Notes under the pieces: model-generated
Seen by the model: only the letters and a program-made list of their open reading frames with translations
Database searches by the model: none
What the model was told of the DNA's origin: nothing
Translations under genes and position numbers: made by a program
Source: Xenopus tropicalis
Lineage: Eukaryota; Chordata; Amphibia; Anura; Pipidae
Reading direction: 5' to 3'
Length of the DNA stretch: 64,000 nucleotides
NCBI RefSeq assembly: GCF_000004195.4
Contig: NC_030684.2
Location: 104,981,929 to 105,045,928 of the forward strand
In this document: positions 29,331 through 46,175 of the stretch, in pieces
How the letters are laid out: each line of letters opens with the position of its first letter
Position numbering within the stretch: the first letter of the stretch is position 1

Positions 29331-32314
29331 CTAGAAAACAATATGGACAGAGAAGTAAAATATGTTTTATTCTCTCCAGGACCTAATTTGCTTGATTACA
29401 AATATATTCTCTCTGATTTTTTTTTTTTTTTAACAGCACTTGGCTAATATACAGCAGTACAATAGCACTGACAGACTGGCACTCTTACTACAGGCTAGGG
29501 GAATGGCCAACATTGTCTGCTTGGTATTATTACTTAACACTCAGTGCTTTCTTTTTTTTGAAAATTCTTTATTTAACATTTTGTAAATATGGGGAGGGCA
29601 TACAGGAAAGGAAAGAAGGGAGGGGTAGGGAGGGGAACATTGCAAATGTTAATCTTTACATTGTTTTACAATTTTATTTTCAAGCATGCTGTCATCAAGT
29701 CATTTCTACATTTTCCAGTAAATATTCAGTTAACTATACCTTGTGAATCTTACTTCTATAATGCCCTTTATAGATGGCTGTCTTTCAATAATGTGTTATT
29801 GTAAGCTGCCACATAGGCACAGAGATGGTAATTTGGATTAAAATGACAATGTTGGCCATTCTATACACCTGCATATGTAACTGACTGTCGTAAGCATTCC
29901 ACTATCTGGGGTGTGTACACTGTGGGTATGATGCAGCTTCTCCTCAATGTCTGATTCAGACAGACCTAGGACACTTCCATAAGAAAGAGGTATGATTATG
30001 GGTTGAGGAGTTTATTTTTTATGCAAATAAATACCTGTGGGAGACTTCTTAAATACTGCAATGCTTCCTTGAAATAGCTCAGGTGAAGTCCACCTATGCC
30101 TTTGGGAAGATCGTCGTAGTCAAAATAGGCGAGTGCCAAAGTAAGAAATCCCCGACTGGCTAAGAGACTGGCTCTGTGTTCCATCAGTCCGCCACCCGTG
30201 CCATACAAATCAATGATGGCAGGAAAAGGGCCTGATCCTGTGTGGGAGAGAGCACATTAGCAACACTAAAGATGGCTTCTCAGCAACTGTCATTTGGAAC
30301 TAATATTGAAACATCAGCAACAGCAAGTGATGGGTATCTGCTCCAGTTGGTAGGGAGCTGGGTTCTTCATGGCACATATGTACAGTGGTGTGAAAAACTA
30401 TTTGCCCCCTTCCTGATTTCTTATTCTTTTGCATGTTTGTCACACAAAATGTTTCTGATCATCAAACACATTTAACTATTAGTCAAAGATAACACAAGTA
30501 AACACAAAATGCAGTTTTTAAATGAGGGTTTTTATTATTTAGGGAGAAAAAAAATCCAAACCTACATGGCCCTGTGTGAAAAAGTAATTGCCCCCTGAAC
30601 CTAATAACTGGTTGGGCCACCCTTAGCAGCAATAACTGCAATCAAGCGTTTGCGATAACTTGCAACGAGTCTTTTAATTGAGGCAAGTGAGGCCTGCAGT
30701 TCTTTAGATGTTGTCCTGGGGTCTTTTGTGGCCTCTCGGATGAGTTGTCTCTGCACTCTTGGGGTAATTTTGGTCGGCCGGCCACTCCTGGGAAGGTTCA
30801 CCACTGTTCCATGTTTTTGCCATTTGTGGATATTGGCTCTCACTGTGGTTCGCTGGAGTCCCAAAGCTTTAGAAATGGCTTTATAACCTTTACCAGACTG
30901 ATAGATCTCAATTACTTTTGTTCTCATTTGTTCCTCAATTTCTTTGGATCTTGGCATGATGTCTAGCTTTTGAGGTGCTTTTGGTCTACTTCTCTGTGTC
31001 AGGTAGCTCCTATTTAAGTGATTTCTTGATTGAAACAGGTGTGGCAGTAATCAGGCCTGGGGGTGACTACAGAAATTTAACTCAGGTGTGATAAACCACA
31101 GTTATTTTTTAACAAGGGGGGCAATCACTTTTTCACACAGGGCCATGTAGATTTGGAGTTTTTTTTTCTCCCTTAATAACATAACCTTCAGTTAAAAACT
31201 GAATTTTGTGTTCAATTATGTTATCTTTGACTAATAGTTAATGGTTTTTGATGAGCAGAAACATTTAAGTGTGACAAACATGCAAAAGAATAAGAAATCA
31301 GGAAGGGGGCAAATAGTTTTTCACACCACTGTATGTGCAGTTATTACCCATGCAAAGTACAGAAGATGCATAATAAAATGTTAAAAAGATTTATGTGCAA
31401 CAAGGCCACACATGCCTTCTTACATGTGGCCAAATACTGTGACTGTAATAAGCAGCTGCCAATCAAAAACCACTACAAGCCTGTGAGTCTGGTTGGCCCC
31501 ATTGCCCCATTGTTTCCTAGGCTGTGTGGCATCCCTACCCACTGCTACATGTGCAGCCCATAAAACAAAAAAGGGGCTGCAAAATCTGTTACCTTCAGAA
31601 ATGAATTGGGAATGAAATGGCTTAGTGTTTTGGGGTTGAAACTCTATATGAGAGTGAGACAGAGAGATGGTACTAGTGCCCTGCCCACATTAGCGACTTC
31701 TCTACTGCCCTAACATGACGCCGCTATTTCCAGTCAGCGAGTAACTAACCGGGCGGCAGGAAGAGGCTGCCCCGGACCTTGCCCTCCCGCACCGGGATCC
31801 GCCTCACTCCTTCCCCAATGAGTCCCCTCTCCTGGGTGGCGGTGGCTAGAATCGGTCCCAGCGGTTGGTGATCCCTGTGCAGATACAGCTCCAGCCTTAC
31901 GGGGCTCTGTACGTCCTTCCGGAGAAACCTCCTGAATGGGCTCCGCGGCTGTAGGGCCCACAGGGGTCCCTCCGGTTCTACCCCAGTAAAACTGCCTCCC
32001 TCCAGAGCAGGACACTTCAATAGGTCCAACTCCCCGCTACTCCCTGCCCGGTATCGGCCAAACGAGGTAAAGGTCTCCCCGGATTCATCAGTAACTGCTG
32101 CCCGGAGAGTCACCTCCTGCCCGGGGCTCAAGCCGGACCCGCTCACACTCAGGGGTTCGTCAAACAGGCAGCGAGTGGGGGAGACCTGCAAGGAGACAGA
32201 CATGGCTCGGCCGGGCAGGAACCTGTGCCCTGCAGCCTTGGAACGAGTCCTAATGGCAGTAAGAGCCGCAGGCCACCGCCTCACATAATGAACCATGACC
32301 CTGAGTGCGACCAT
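28731..32314 (-). CDS. Acyl-CoA thioesterase, ACOT1/2/4/6-BAAT family
   Basis: Three exons (32203-31750, 30237-30035, 29330-28731) give 418 residues from MSVSLQVSP, the usual family length. Residues 1-145 form the immunoglobulin-like N-terminal domain; the rest is an alpha/beta hydrolase. The nucleophile elbow is GISKG with Ser231. Aspartate in GSDDMNW (324/325) and His358 in GAGHLLEPPY complete the triad. A serine rather than cysteine nucleophile argues for hydrolysing acyl-CoA to free fatty acid and CoA, not for bile-acid conjugation. An in-frame ATG at 32314-32312 adds 37 residues with many Arg/Lys and no acidic residue, like a mitochondrial presequence. The C-terminus is SRL, a permitted peroxisomal signal. 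Which ACOT paralogue it is cannot be decided here. Confidence 0.9.
29540..29700. repeat. Possible retroelement fragment in thioesterase intron 2
   Basis: A purine-rich stretch (GGAAAGGAAAGAAGGGAGGGG) within AT-rich DNA following TTTTTTGAAAATTCTTTAT. It resembles the 3' regions of some retroelements, but I cannot classify it. Confidence 0.25.
30035..30237 (-). CDS. Thioesterase exon 2
   Basis: Encodes GPFPAIIDLYGTGGGLMEHR through KEALQYLRSLPQ, with the family's DLYGTGGGL loop and AYFDYDDLP. Phase 1 entry, phase 0 exit, canonical splice sites. Confidence 0.93.
30383..31331 (-). mobile_element. Internally deleted Tc1-like transposon
   Basis: A 949-bp element in thioesterase intron 1, flanked by TA (30381-30382 and 31332-31333). 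The inverted repeats start CAGTGGTGTGAAAAACTA and run about 215 bp, ending in a second GTGTGAAAAAGT-type block (about 30575 and 31130), the arrangement expected of transposase-binding sites. The coding region between them is deleted down to a fused frame. The two arms differ at several positions, so it is not brand new. Confidence 0.92.
30601..30957 (-). CDS. Tc1 transposase remnant: DNA-binding domain fused to last residues
   Basis: 118 residues from ATG at 30957-30955. Residues about 1-91 are the N-terminal helix-turn-helix part of a Tc1 transposase (AISKALGLQRTTVRANI, then the GRPTKITPR hook between the two helix-turn-helix units). At about residue 92 it jumps in frame to the normal C-terminus (SIKRLVASYRKRL...AAKGG). 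Full-length proteins are about 340 residues, so the whole DDE catalytic core is missing and it cannot transpose DNA by itself. It could in principle bind the ITRs. No sign that it is expressed. Confidence 0.88.
   Translation of the reverse strand: MPRSKEIEEQMRTKVIEIYQSGKGYKAISKALGLQRTTVRANIHKWQKHGTVVNLPRSGRPTKITPRVQRQLIREATKDPRTTSKELQASLASIKRLVASYRKRLIAVIAAKGGPTSY
31750..32203 (-). CDS. Thioesterase exon 1
   Basis: Encodes MSVSLQVSPTRCLFDEPL through VRGSLFLPP and one base, then GTTAGT. PALEGGSFTGVEPEGPLWAL is the family signature of the N-terminal domain. The ATG at 32203-32201 has G at -3. The upstream extension to 32314 stays open, so the start is a choice between a cytosolic/peroxisomal and a mitochondrial form. 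Confidence 0.9.
32204..32314 (-). CDS. Possible mitochondrial presequence of the thioesterase
   Basis: In-frame, open extension with ATG codons at 32314 and 32296: MVHYVRRWPAALTAIRTRSK and then AAGHRFLPGRA before MSVSL. Rich in Arg and hydrophobic residues, with no Asp or Glu. Human ACOT2 differs from ACOT1 by just such an extension. Whether translation starts here is not shown by sequence. Confidence 0.5.
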
Positions 32315-33875
32315 AACGCATGGAGCTTCCCCAGGGACCTTTACCCTGTAGTGTCGCACAGCCCGCAGGCGCCTCAGGGGGGGTTTGTTATTGCGCGATT
32401 ATTCCTCATTCCATCAACTTCAGCTCTCCCCACACTCTTATTTTAGCAGATAGCTGCTTGTCTGCCATCAGGCCTCAACTGGGATTCAAACTAGACCCTG
32501 GCACTTCAAGTATGAAAAAGCCCAAACAGCCCCCACCAGTGACTTTCTATGGCCTCTTACAGCAGCCCTCCTGGCATTTGCTAAAATCCAGTTTGCCCAA
32601 TTGGGGCTTGTCTGACATAATAGCTACCAACAGTTATAAATCATTTTCTGAGTTGAGAAACGCCTCAGGCAGAAGTGTCCCCCGAAGTTACCAGGTACAA
32701 CAAAAAGCCAATACTGGTAACTTTAAGAGATGAATTTCCAGTTTTAAAAATCAAAAATTAGGCTCCGCTAGTGGAGAGCACAATTGCGCTCTGTACACTA
32801 GCGACTTAGCCCCTCCGTACTCCCTGCAGCCTGTAAATATCACAGGCGGCAGCTCAGGGGCCAGAAACACCCCTGCATATATTCTACTTAAAATTGCTGT
32901 GCTGTGGGTAGCTTTCCAATAACTGGACCTAACCAATTAATATCAATTAATGTGTGACAGGGGCTCACAGGATCCAGCACACCCACATATTCACTAATTG
33001 AGGAGAAATAGTGGTGCTAATTAATTTATTCAGCCCCCTCCAGAAAGGGTCCTGGCACTCTGGCAGTGCATGATTATGGTAGGATAGTTTCCTTTTTCCA
33101 TATGGGCTGTACTATGTTATCCCTAAATATAATGCTCTTTAAAAGTAAAAAGGTAGAACACATGGTTCTCCTCCATAGCTGCAAATGGCTATTTACCCTA
33201 TAGTTGTATGTGCAGCCCCCAACAATAAATTTAGTTGGCTCCATTAATACATATGTCCTGTGCAGCACCATGAATCACTAACAGATGTGCTTTTATCTGG
33301 GAAAATGCAGTGTGGGTCCCTGTGCCTGATAAAATATATATATACGCTTTTCCTGTTGGAATTTACCATAGCCTAAAACACAAAAATGGGATTTATCAGT
33401 GCTTATGATCCAGGGTACTTGGTTTATGGCAAAGTTCAGATGTCCGACAGCTTTTTGTTTAGCAGAAGATGCTGCACATAGCATGACTAGTTGCAGAAAA
33501 ATCCTCCACATTTACCTAAATAAACCTTTCAAAATAATCTAAAAAAGTGAAAACTTAAATCAAGTTATGTAAAATTGAGGTTTTGCTGCAGTATATACGT
33601 AATAACTGGTGTATCTTTATTTCTCAGCATACTAGCACTGAACAGACTGGCCACTACAGCACCATAACCCTATTCTGATCCAGATAGGGATTCCGGTTTT
33701 CCTGAGATTTAGTTGTTATAGGACGCAGTTTTGTTTCTATAGAGACCACAGTTGTGCGTGTTGGGTGAAGCCGGAGTGTTGCAGACACTTTAGTAAAGGA
33801 GTAGAAATTTGTTATATGTACAGTAGCTAATTGCTATGTATAAATTATAAGGAAGAAAGATGTAAAACATGTTAA
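32315..33875. other. Intergenic sequence between jmjd7 and the thioesterase
   Basis: 32315-32430 is GC-rich and probably holds the thioesterase promoter. From there to the jmjd7 poly(A) signal I see no gene. A piece near 33530-33600 resembles the 'AAAATTGAGGTTTTGCTGCAG' repeat also seen around 17820-17960 and 21365-21540. Confidence 0.45.
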
Positions 33876-33891
33876 CATGACATGTGCTGCC

Positions 33892-33897
33892 TTTATT
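33892..33897 (-). terminator. jmjd7: Candidate poly(A) signal of jmjd7
   Basis: AATAAA on the minus strand about 225 bases after the jmjd7 stop codon. It is the first good match downstream of the stop. Confidence 0.5.
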
Positions 33898-34120
33898 TTT
33901 GTGAGCAGTTCTTAGTATATTTCATATTATATAACATTTCATAAATAGGTTGCTCAGATGTCACACAGGACATGAAGTCACTAAGAGGAAGGTGACTAAG
34001 TCCCTCAGAGCTTGGATGTTATACTGGCTTTTCCCTTCACAGCAATGTTTCTGATAGGCCTTTGCTACAATTATGGGCCTGGCCAATGAGATTATATTCC
34101 AGATTTTTGCTGGAGTTTGT

Positions 34121-40254
<6,134 letters not shown>

Positions 40255-40450
40255 TCCCTCTGTGCAGCGCCGCTATATGCTCCATGCAGTACCTACAACA
40301 GCACGGCCACTTCCGGAAACCGCAGCCAATCAGCTGCTGGCTGACTAAAATGACGAGCCGCGCTGTCAACGTCAAAAACATGTCCTTCAAGATGGAAACT
40401 CTTCGGCGCCATCTGTGGGCTCCAATCATGTACTGCAAAAGAAACGGTTG
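40255..40450 (-). promoter_or_regulatory. jmjd7: jmjd7 promoter region
   Basis: CpG-rich and TATA-less. Visible words are AGCCAAT (CCAAT box), ACTTCCGG (ETS site), CAAGATGG (YY1-like) and on the minus strand CAGATGGCGCC, which matches most of the CTCF core. Typical of a housekeeping promoter; binding is inferred. Confidence 0.5.
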
Positions 40451-40979
40451 ACAGTAGTTCTGTGTTGGCCTACGTTCTGTTGCAGTGCAAGTAAACAACC
40501 TTGTCATAGATCGCCCACTATACTCAAGCTGTCTCACTGAACTCAAAAAAGCACTCCAAAACAATAAGTCAATCGCACATACCTTGCTTGGGGTTTGTGT
40601 CTCTTTTATTAATAATGTTGACATCAAGGGCCATTTATCCTAGACAGGTAGTAACACTACAATAGAATTTTAGAGTTGTAAGGCAGAACTAGGAAACGGA
40701 GGAAACACATGGGGCACATAAATACAAATGCTGCTATGTGAAGAGGCCAACACACTCTCCCAAAATGTCTGGTTTGAGGCATATAAATGGCAGGGGATTA
40801 ATAGCTAATTACATCCTAACATGCACTTGCATAGTTTCCTGGCATCTCTCAGTAATACCTACAAGCAAACTTAGGGTTGCTTAGGGTGTCATGCTTGGAG
40901 TATACTGTACTATTGGGAGAAATGGGAGACATCCCTTCTTTAGGACACATAGTAAGGCTGCTAAAAGGACATTGCCTTT

Positions 40980-41251
40980 GGCCCGTGACACATGGGGAGA
41001 TTAGTTGTGCCGCGAAAAATCTCTGTTGTTGTGGGCGACTAATCTCGCAATGCCATCCCACCGGCTAGAATGTAAATCGCCAGTGGGATGGCATAGGCAG
41101 CGGCACGATTTGCCGAAGTTTCCTCTCAACGCAACTTCAGCAAATCGCGGCGCCACATATGCCATCCCACTGGCGATTTACATTCTATCCAGTGGGATGG
41201 CACTGCAGGGAGATGTCGAGCGGCAGCTAATCTCCCCATGTGTCACTGCCC
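40980..41251. mobile_element. Palindromic Harbinger-like MITE
   Basis: GCCCGTGACACATGGGGAG at the left is inverted at the right (CTCCCCATGTGTCACTGCCC). Within it, CCATCCCAC...GGCGATTTACATTC blocks are repeated in both orientations. It is related to 46378-46598, whose TTA duplication is clearer; here the left flank is TTG and the right TTA. Confidence 0.75.
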
Positions 41252-42990
41252 TTAGACACGTGAAATATTACTGCAATAATAGTACATGGAATTATGCAGT
41301 CAATTTTTAAACAAATATTCAGTGACAAACAGAACAGTTCCTAATGCCCAAGTATAGCACAATTTTATGTACTGCAATTGAAAAAAAAAATCACCTTTTT
41401 CTACTTTAAGGACTCAGTAGGCCCTGAAACATATGAGCCCTAATGTACATGCTACACCAGTGGTAGCTTCTCCTTTGACCTAGAGTAATAGGACATGCTC
41501 ACACTGGCAGCCTCAGAGCATGTCAGGTTTACTGCTGTTGAGCATATAGGGGGTATTAAACATCAGAGCTGGAGATGCAACACTGTAGCCAATTTTACTA
41601 AGGTATTTTCAATTGATTAATTCAAATACAATTGCTTCAGTGATTACTAAAATGAAGTGCCCAGTATATTCTTCCCCTGTACACAATAGCTTGCTTCAGC
41701 AAGGAGAGGGGGCATCAGGTTCACGTTTCAGAAATTAGGGGTATGCAAGGAACATTATCAGCAGATGGCCACGGCATATGCTGCTTTCGCCTGTAAGTGA
41801 ATGGTTACACATGCAGCCAATCACTTGTCTGGTCCTTCTGTAGAACTTGCTTATGGGCAATAATGCAGAGTAGGTGTTTGGTGCTTGCCCAGTCACTTCA
41901 GGATTGCCTTCCCTTTGGCTACATCCATGATACAAGAGATGCTGAATTGTCAACAACCTTTTGCTTGTCTCTTCTATATAACCCCTATCTTTAGGTAGGG
42001 GAACCAACACACTGCTGTTCATACATTAGTGAATGGATAGCTGGCACGTTGCCCCATGCATAGTTTTGGTGCATCAACAATGGCACCAAAATCATGACGT
42101 TGGGGTCACATGATCTCATATACCAACCAATCCTTTTTACTTGATTTAATTAAATCAGGGCAGGCTGGGCACTGTCAGCAGTACAAGTTTACCAATTGGT
42201 GCCCAGTTCTAGCCAGGAACGTAAAGATTGTCTGTTGACATAATAGGTAATCAGACCACATGTCCTTTTAAGAGGCTGGAGAATGAGCCCAGAAGTGGCG
42301 TTGCAGATTCTACCAAATGTCAGAGCATTGATAGTTTTAATGCCTTACTAAATTAGATTTTGGAAAACATTTACTGATTTTCCTAACCACAAGGAAGAAT
42401 AGGATTTCTTATAGATATTTTCAAATAGTATTTAAATAGCAAATATATTGCAGTAGAAGTTTGTTACATGATGTGTGTATGTTTCTATTTTCACTTATAT
42501 TAGGACTGGCCAGACTGTGGATGACTGACGTAGTTGACCAGCTTGACTATATTGCAATATATGGACACACACAGCATTTTTAGAAGCTTAATGCGCAGCA
42601 TGTCTTAATGTCGGCTTTATATAAATACAGGAAATACTTTCAGACAGGATAAAAGGGATTTATTGGGACAAAAACATCCACAAAGACATTTTAAAAAGAC
42701 AGCCTTTGGCCATGTGTGTGTAAATAAATGAGCCTAACGTTTGCTCATTATCATAGAGCGGTCATTAGGCACAAATCTGTGAGGGGGTGCAGCCATAGGC
42801 CTGCCCCACTAGACCAGCCGCATTGGCATACGCTACAGTACATTAATGCTAAACTTATATAATTTACACTCACTTTTATCTGCCTTTGAGAGTCCCTTTT
42901 CTGAAACTTGCTGCCAAACAAGACAAACCTCGGAGACCCATTAGGAAGAAATGTAGATAGAAGCTCATTCGAAATTATGTCAATAAAACT
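41252..42990. other. Intergenic sequence between mapkbp1 and jmjd7
   Basis: No exon or RNA gene recognised. A minus-strand AATAAA at about 42652-42660 could be an alternative end of the mapkbp1 transcript. Confidence 0.4.
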
Positions 42991-43007
42991 CAAAAAGAGC
43001 CACACTT

Positions 43008-43013
43008 TTTATT
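43008..43013 (-). terminator. mapkbp1: Candidate poly(A) signal of mapkbp1
   Basis: AATAAA on the minus strand followed by a GT/T-rich stretch. It would give a 3'UTR of about 2.9 kb. Confidence 0.4.
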
Positions 43014-45878
43014 GAAATTAAGACATGGAGTACAAAGGAATAAAAAAGAGCCTCTCCTCCCCGGGACACGTGGAGAAGGCAGATCACAGTGCAAAAACAC
43101 AAACATAAAAACAGTTGTTTCAAATGGTTAGAAAAAGGTTGTTTTCTTGTTGTTTTTAAACCCACCCCTGTAACAAAGGTAACGTATCAAAATGTCTTAG
43201 GAGTCAGGTGCTTCACTCTGTGGCACCTAAAGATGTCCCTTTAAACAGACCGGTAAATACAAAGGACATATAATAGAGCAGTGAAGGTCAAATGGATGCA
43301 GTGTGGAGTATACAGACAAACGCATGGCATGCAGCTTGCTTCCAACGTAAGCATTCTCAAGGTGAACTTAGCATGCATCTCTTCTTCATGCGCCAATGCC
43401 TTCAAACCCATCTTCAAGCCAAGCAATAGATTTTTAAACGGTTTATTTTACACTATTTACAATAGCCAGTCCTTGATTATCAATGACCCTTTGAAAAGGA
43501 GAAAGCATTCTCCACGGGCCTGCAACCTATTGTAAAGCAATTCCAGACATGTTGTATACTCTGTTACTTCAGAGAAATAAATACAAACTAGATCTTCCCA
43601 TAATATAATATGATATAAGTCTTCATAGGCCATCGTGCTTGGTTTAAAAGTTTCAAAGGGATCGTTTAGGAAATATAAATGAAAGGCTTCTGGCCTCAGC
43701 TTGTGGCATTCTGCATAGAACTTGACAACAGCACCATGGTCGTAGTTACAGTGACAATAGTAGTGAGCTGTGAAGAATCTTTCCCAGTAGGATAGCTCCT
43801 ACTGGCAAGAACAGTTATAGATATGCTACACATTATTTCTCATTAACAGTAAGCACATACATCTAATCACTAGCTCCTTAATAACTGGGAACCATAGACG
43901 ATGACTAATTTCATCCTAAAATGATTGCTTTGCAATAGGTCAGTGGCCTGCACAGCACCCTAATAAGGATATAAAAACCGGACTGCCCCAAATACCATTC
44001 TGACCTCATTTTGTTTCTATGCATCACAGGGCGGCTTTACTATTTACAAGAAAAATGGCTCAGAATTACCTGAAAAAAAATCAGGTCAGTCGTAAACTTG
44101 TTGCTGAAATGGAACAGTTAAAATACAAATGGCGAGCAGCTAGATAAGGACAGCCAATAATATATAAAAATAAGAAGTAGGGCAAACACCAAGCTGGAGA
44201 TTAGTTGTACAGTCAGGGTATAGGGCAAAATTCCTTATCGAGTCAACCTTAAATGGGCACATCTCTGAAACATACTGGTAGCCCCTTAAATCTATAACCT
44301 GCCAGTATACACCCACACTGTTAACCCTTTCCTTGCTTAGAGCAGCCAGAACTACATTTGCAGGATTAACCTTAAATCAAATTCACTGTTCTAATTGAGG
44401 ACCAGCCCCATTGCTTTCTTAAAATGAAAGGGGTTGAACGATCAACTTCCACATGCACAGCTAAACCAAGTAAATGTGTGAATTCCAACAGAACTCTGCT
44501 CTCTCACGTGTACCACTGCATTCTTAGTTAAATAAAGGGAAAAAGCAAGACTTAAAAACCCACACACTGAACAATCTGGGATAATAAGGTGCATTTTGTC
44601 ACATAGATCACATAAATAGATCACAATAATGCATAGATCACACAAGCCATGGGGTTGCAGCACATTCTTTGCCCTACTTTATATTTCTAAAAGGGATTGT
44701 CCAAGTCGTTTGCTTGATCTGAAGCTGCAAAACAAAAAAGCTCATTAGAAACCTAAAAAAGTCTATAGATTCCAAAGGCAAAGGGGTACCCCCATTGCTA
44801 ACGGGGGACTCTTAAGCTTGCTTCTCAGCTGTTCAAGCAAAGCCCATGCACAAACTGTTACCATGCCATAGAACAAGCAGTATATGTATAAAATGTAAGA
44901 ACTATGAACACAAGACTGGGAGAAACAGGATTCTGACTTCTCACTTAACTGTTTGGAGAGGTCGGAAATGAAGGTCAGGTAAAATATGCAATAATACTTA
45001 TATGTTATTTAACATAAAAACAAGAATTGGCTGCCATTTAAAACAAAGTTGAAACCAATATGAAAACCCTGCGTGTTTGACAGATGCTGAGCGAACCAGT
45101 TTTGCTGACTGGGAGTAAGTTGGCAATGCCTTCAGGCACTCATAGGTTTGGTCAGGAAATATGTAATGTTGCTAAACCAACTTGCACTGCCTCAACCCCC
45201 CTGCAAGGAAAGGGAAAGATAGCAGTCTTCCAACTGATTCCACCATCTTGTACAAGGTTATTGGAGTGATGCAGCAGCCCCTCAAGTATGTGGAAAGGGT
45301 AACACATTGTAACAACAAAGTAACAAATATAAACATATAAAAAAGAAAGCAGCAACAATACAATGCTAAGAAAATGTAAACCATCCCTAAACAGAGACGC
45401 TTAGCGTACTTAACCTCTCAGCACTGCCAAAGCAATGGGTATCTGGCCCTGCAGACAGTGAGAGCGCTTGTGAAAATGAATGGATTGTCTCTCCAGGGAA
45501 ATAAAAAGCTGAGATATCCAACACTGACAGTTAAAGCTAAATCAATAATTTAAAAATATATATAGAAATAGAATAAAAAACACTTGATAAATGCTGTTAT
45601 TAGGATCAGAGAGTAAAAAAAAAAAAAAAGAAAAGATGTTCTGTGTATCTGCGAGTAACTGAGAGCAGAAACAGAACAGATACCAGTCCTGACCGAAGCA
45701 GGGTCAGTCTGCTAGTCGGCAAGTGCTGCTGGTTTGAAGATACTGCTGTAACAGAATAAAATCATCAACACTGACTTCCAGCCAAAAGCACCAAAGCAGG
45801 TTTAGTGTTTAGTCTAGTCAAGAGTCAGCTCTGGCTCGCAGGTCTCCAGCAGAGATGTGCATTCAGAGCACTTGCTGC
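43014..45878 (-). other. mapkbp1: Probable 3'UTR of mapkbp1
   Basis: No repeat boundaries or competing gene are evident between the stop codon at 45879 and the candidate poly(A) signal. A good acceptor, TTTTGCAG at about 44726, precedes a short frame (SDQANDLDNPF, stop) on the minus strand. It may be an alternative last exon, or chance. Confidence 0.4.
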
Positions 45879-46175
45879 CTAGAGCTTCTTGTCCATCCTC
45901 TTTTCCACAGCTTGCAGCAAGAGTTCAGAGTATTGCTGGAGAAGAGCAAGTGTTTTGTCATCCCCCAGGCGATGTGTGGTATGCTCTTCAGGTAAGCTGG
46001 GTGCTGTCAAGTTAGAGCCAGTGTCATTCAGGGGTGTCAGTGCTTCCCCTGTCCCAGGGCTGCCATTGCCTTCTTTCAAGAAATCAAGCTCTCGTTTCAC
46101 CATACCAAAGGTTTCAGTCAACAGACCTGCTATCTTGCAGCGCTCCAGGTTAGTTGATGGATCAGCTGTGGTTAC
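45879..46175 (-). CDS. mapkbp1: mapkbp1 last exon
   Basis: [20 protein letters not shown] through [14 protein letters not shown] and TAG. Heptad-like leucines ([15 protein letters not shown]) suggest a coiled coil. Confidence 0.93.
   Translation of the reverse strand, partial: VTTADPSTNLERCKIAGLLTETFGMVKRELDFLKEGNGSPGTGEALTPLNDTGSNLTAPSLPEEHTTHRLGDDKTLALLQQYSELLLQAVEKRMDKKL

Noticed and set aside
30601..30957. Host gene encoding a helix-turn-helix protein
   Set aside because: The sequence is a Tc1 transposase fragment inside TA-flanked inverted repeats, so a transposon remnant is the sufficient explanation.
28731..32203. Identification as bile-acid-CoA:amino acid N-acyltransferase
   Set aside because: The nucleophile position is serine (GISKG), whereas BAAT uses cysteine; a thioesterase is favoured.
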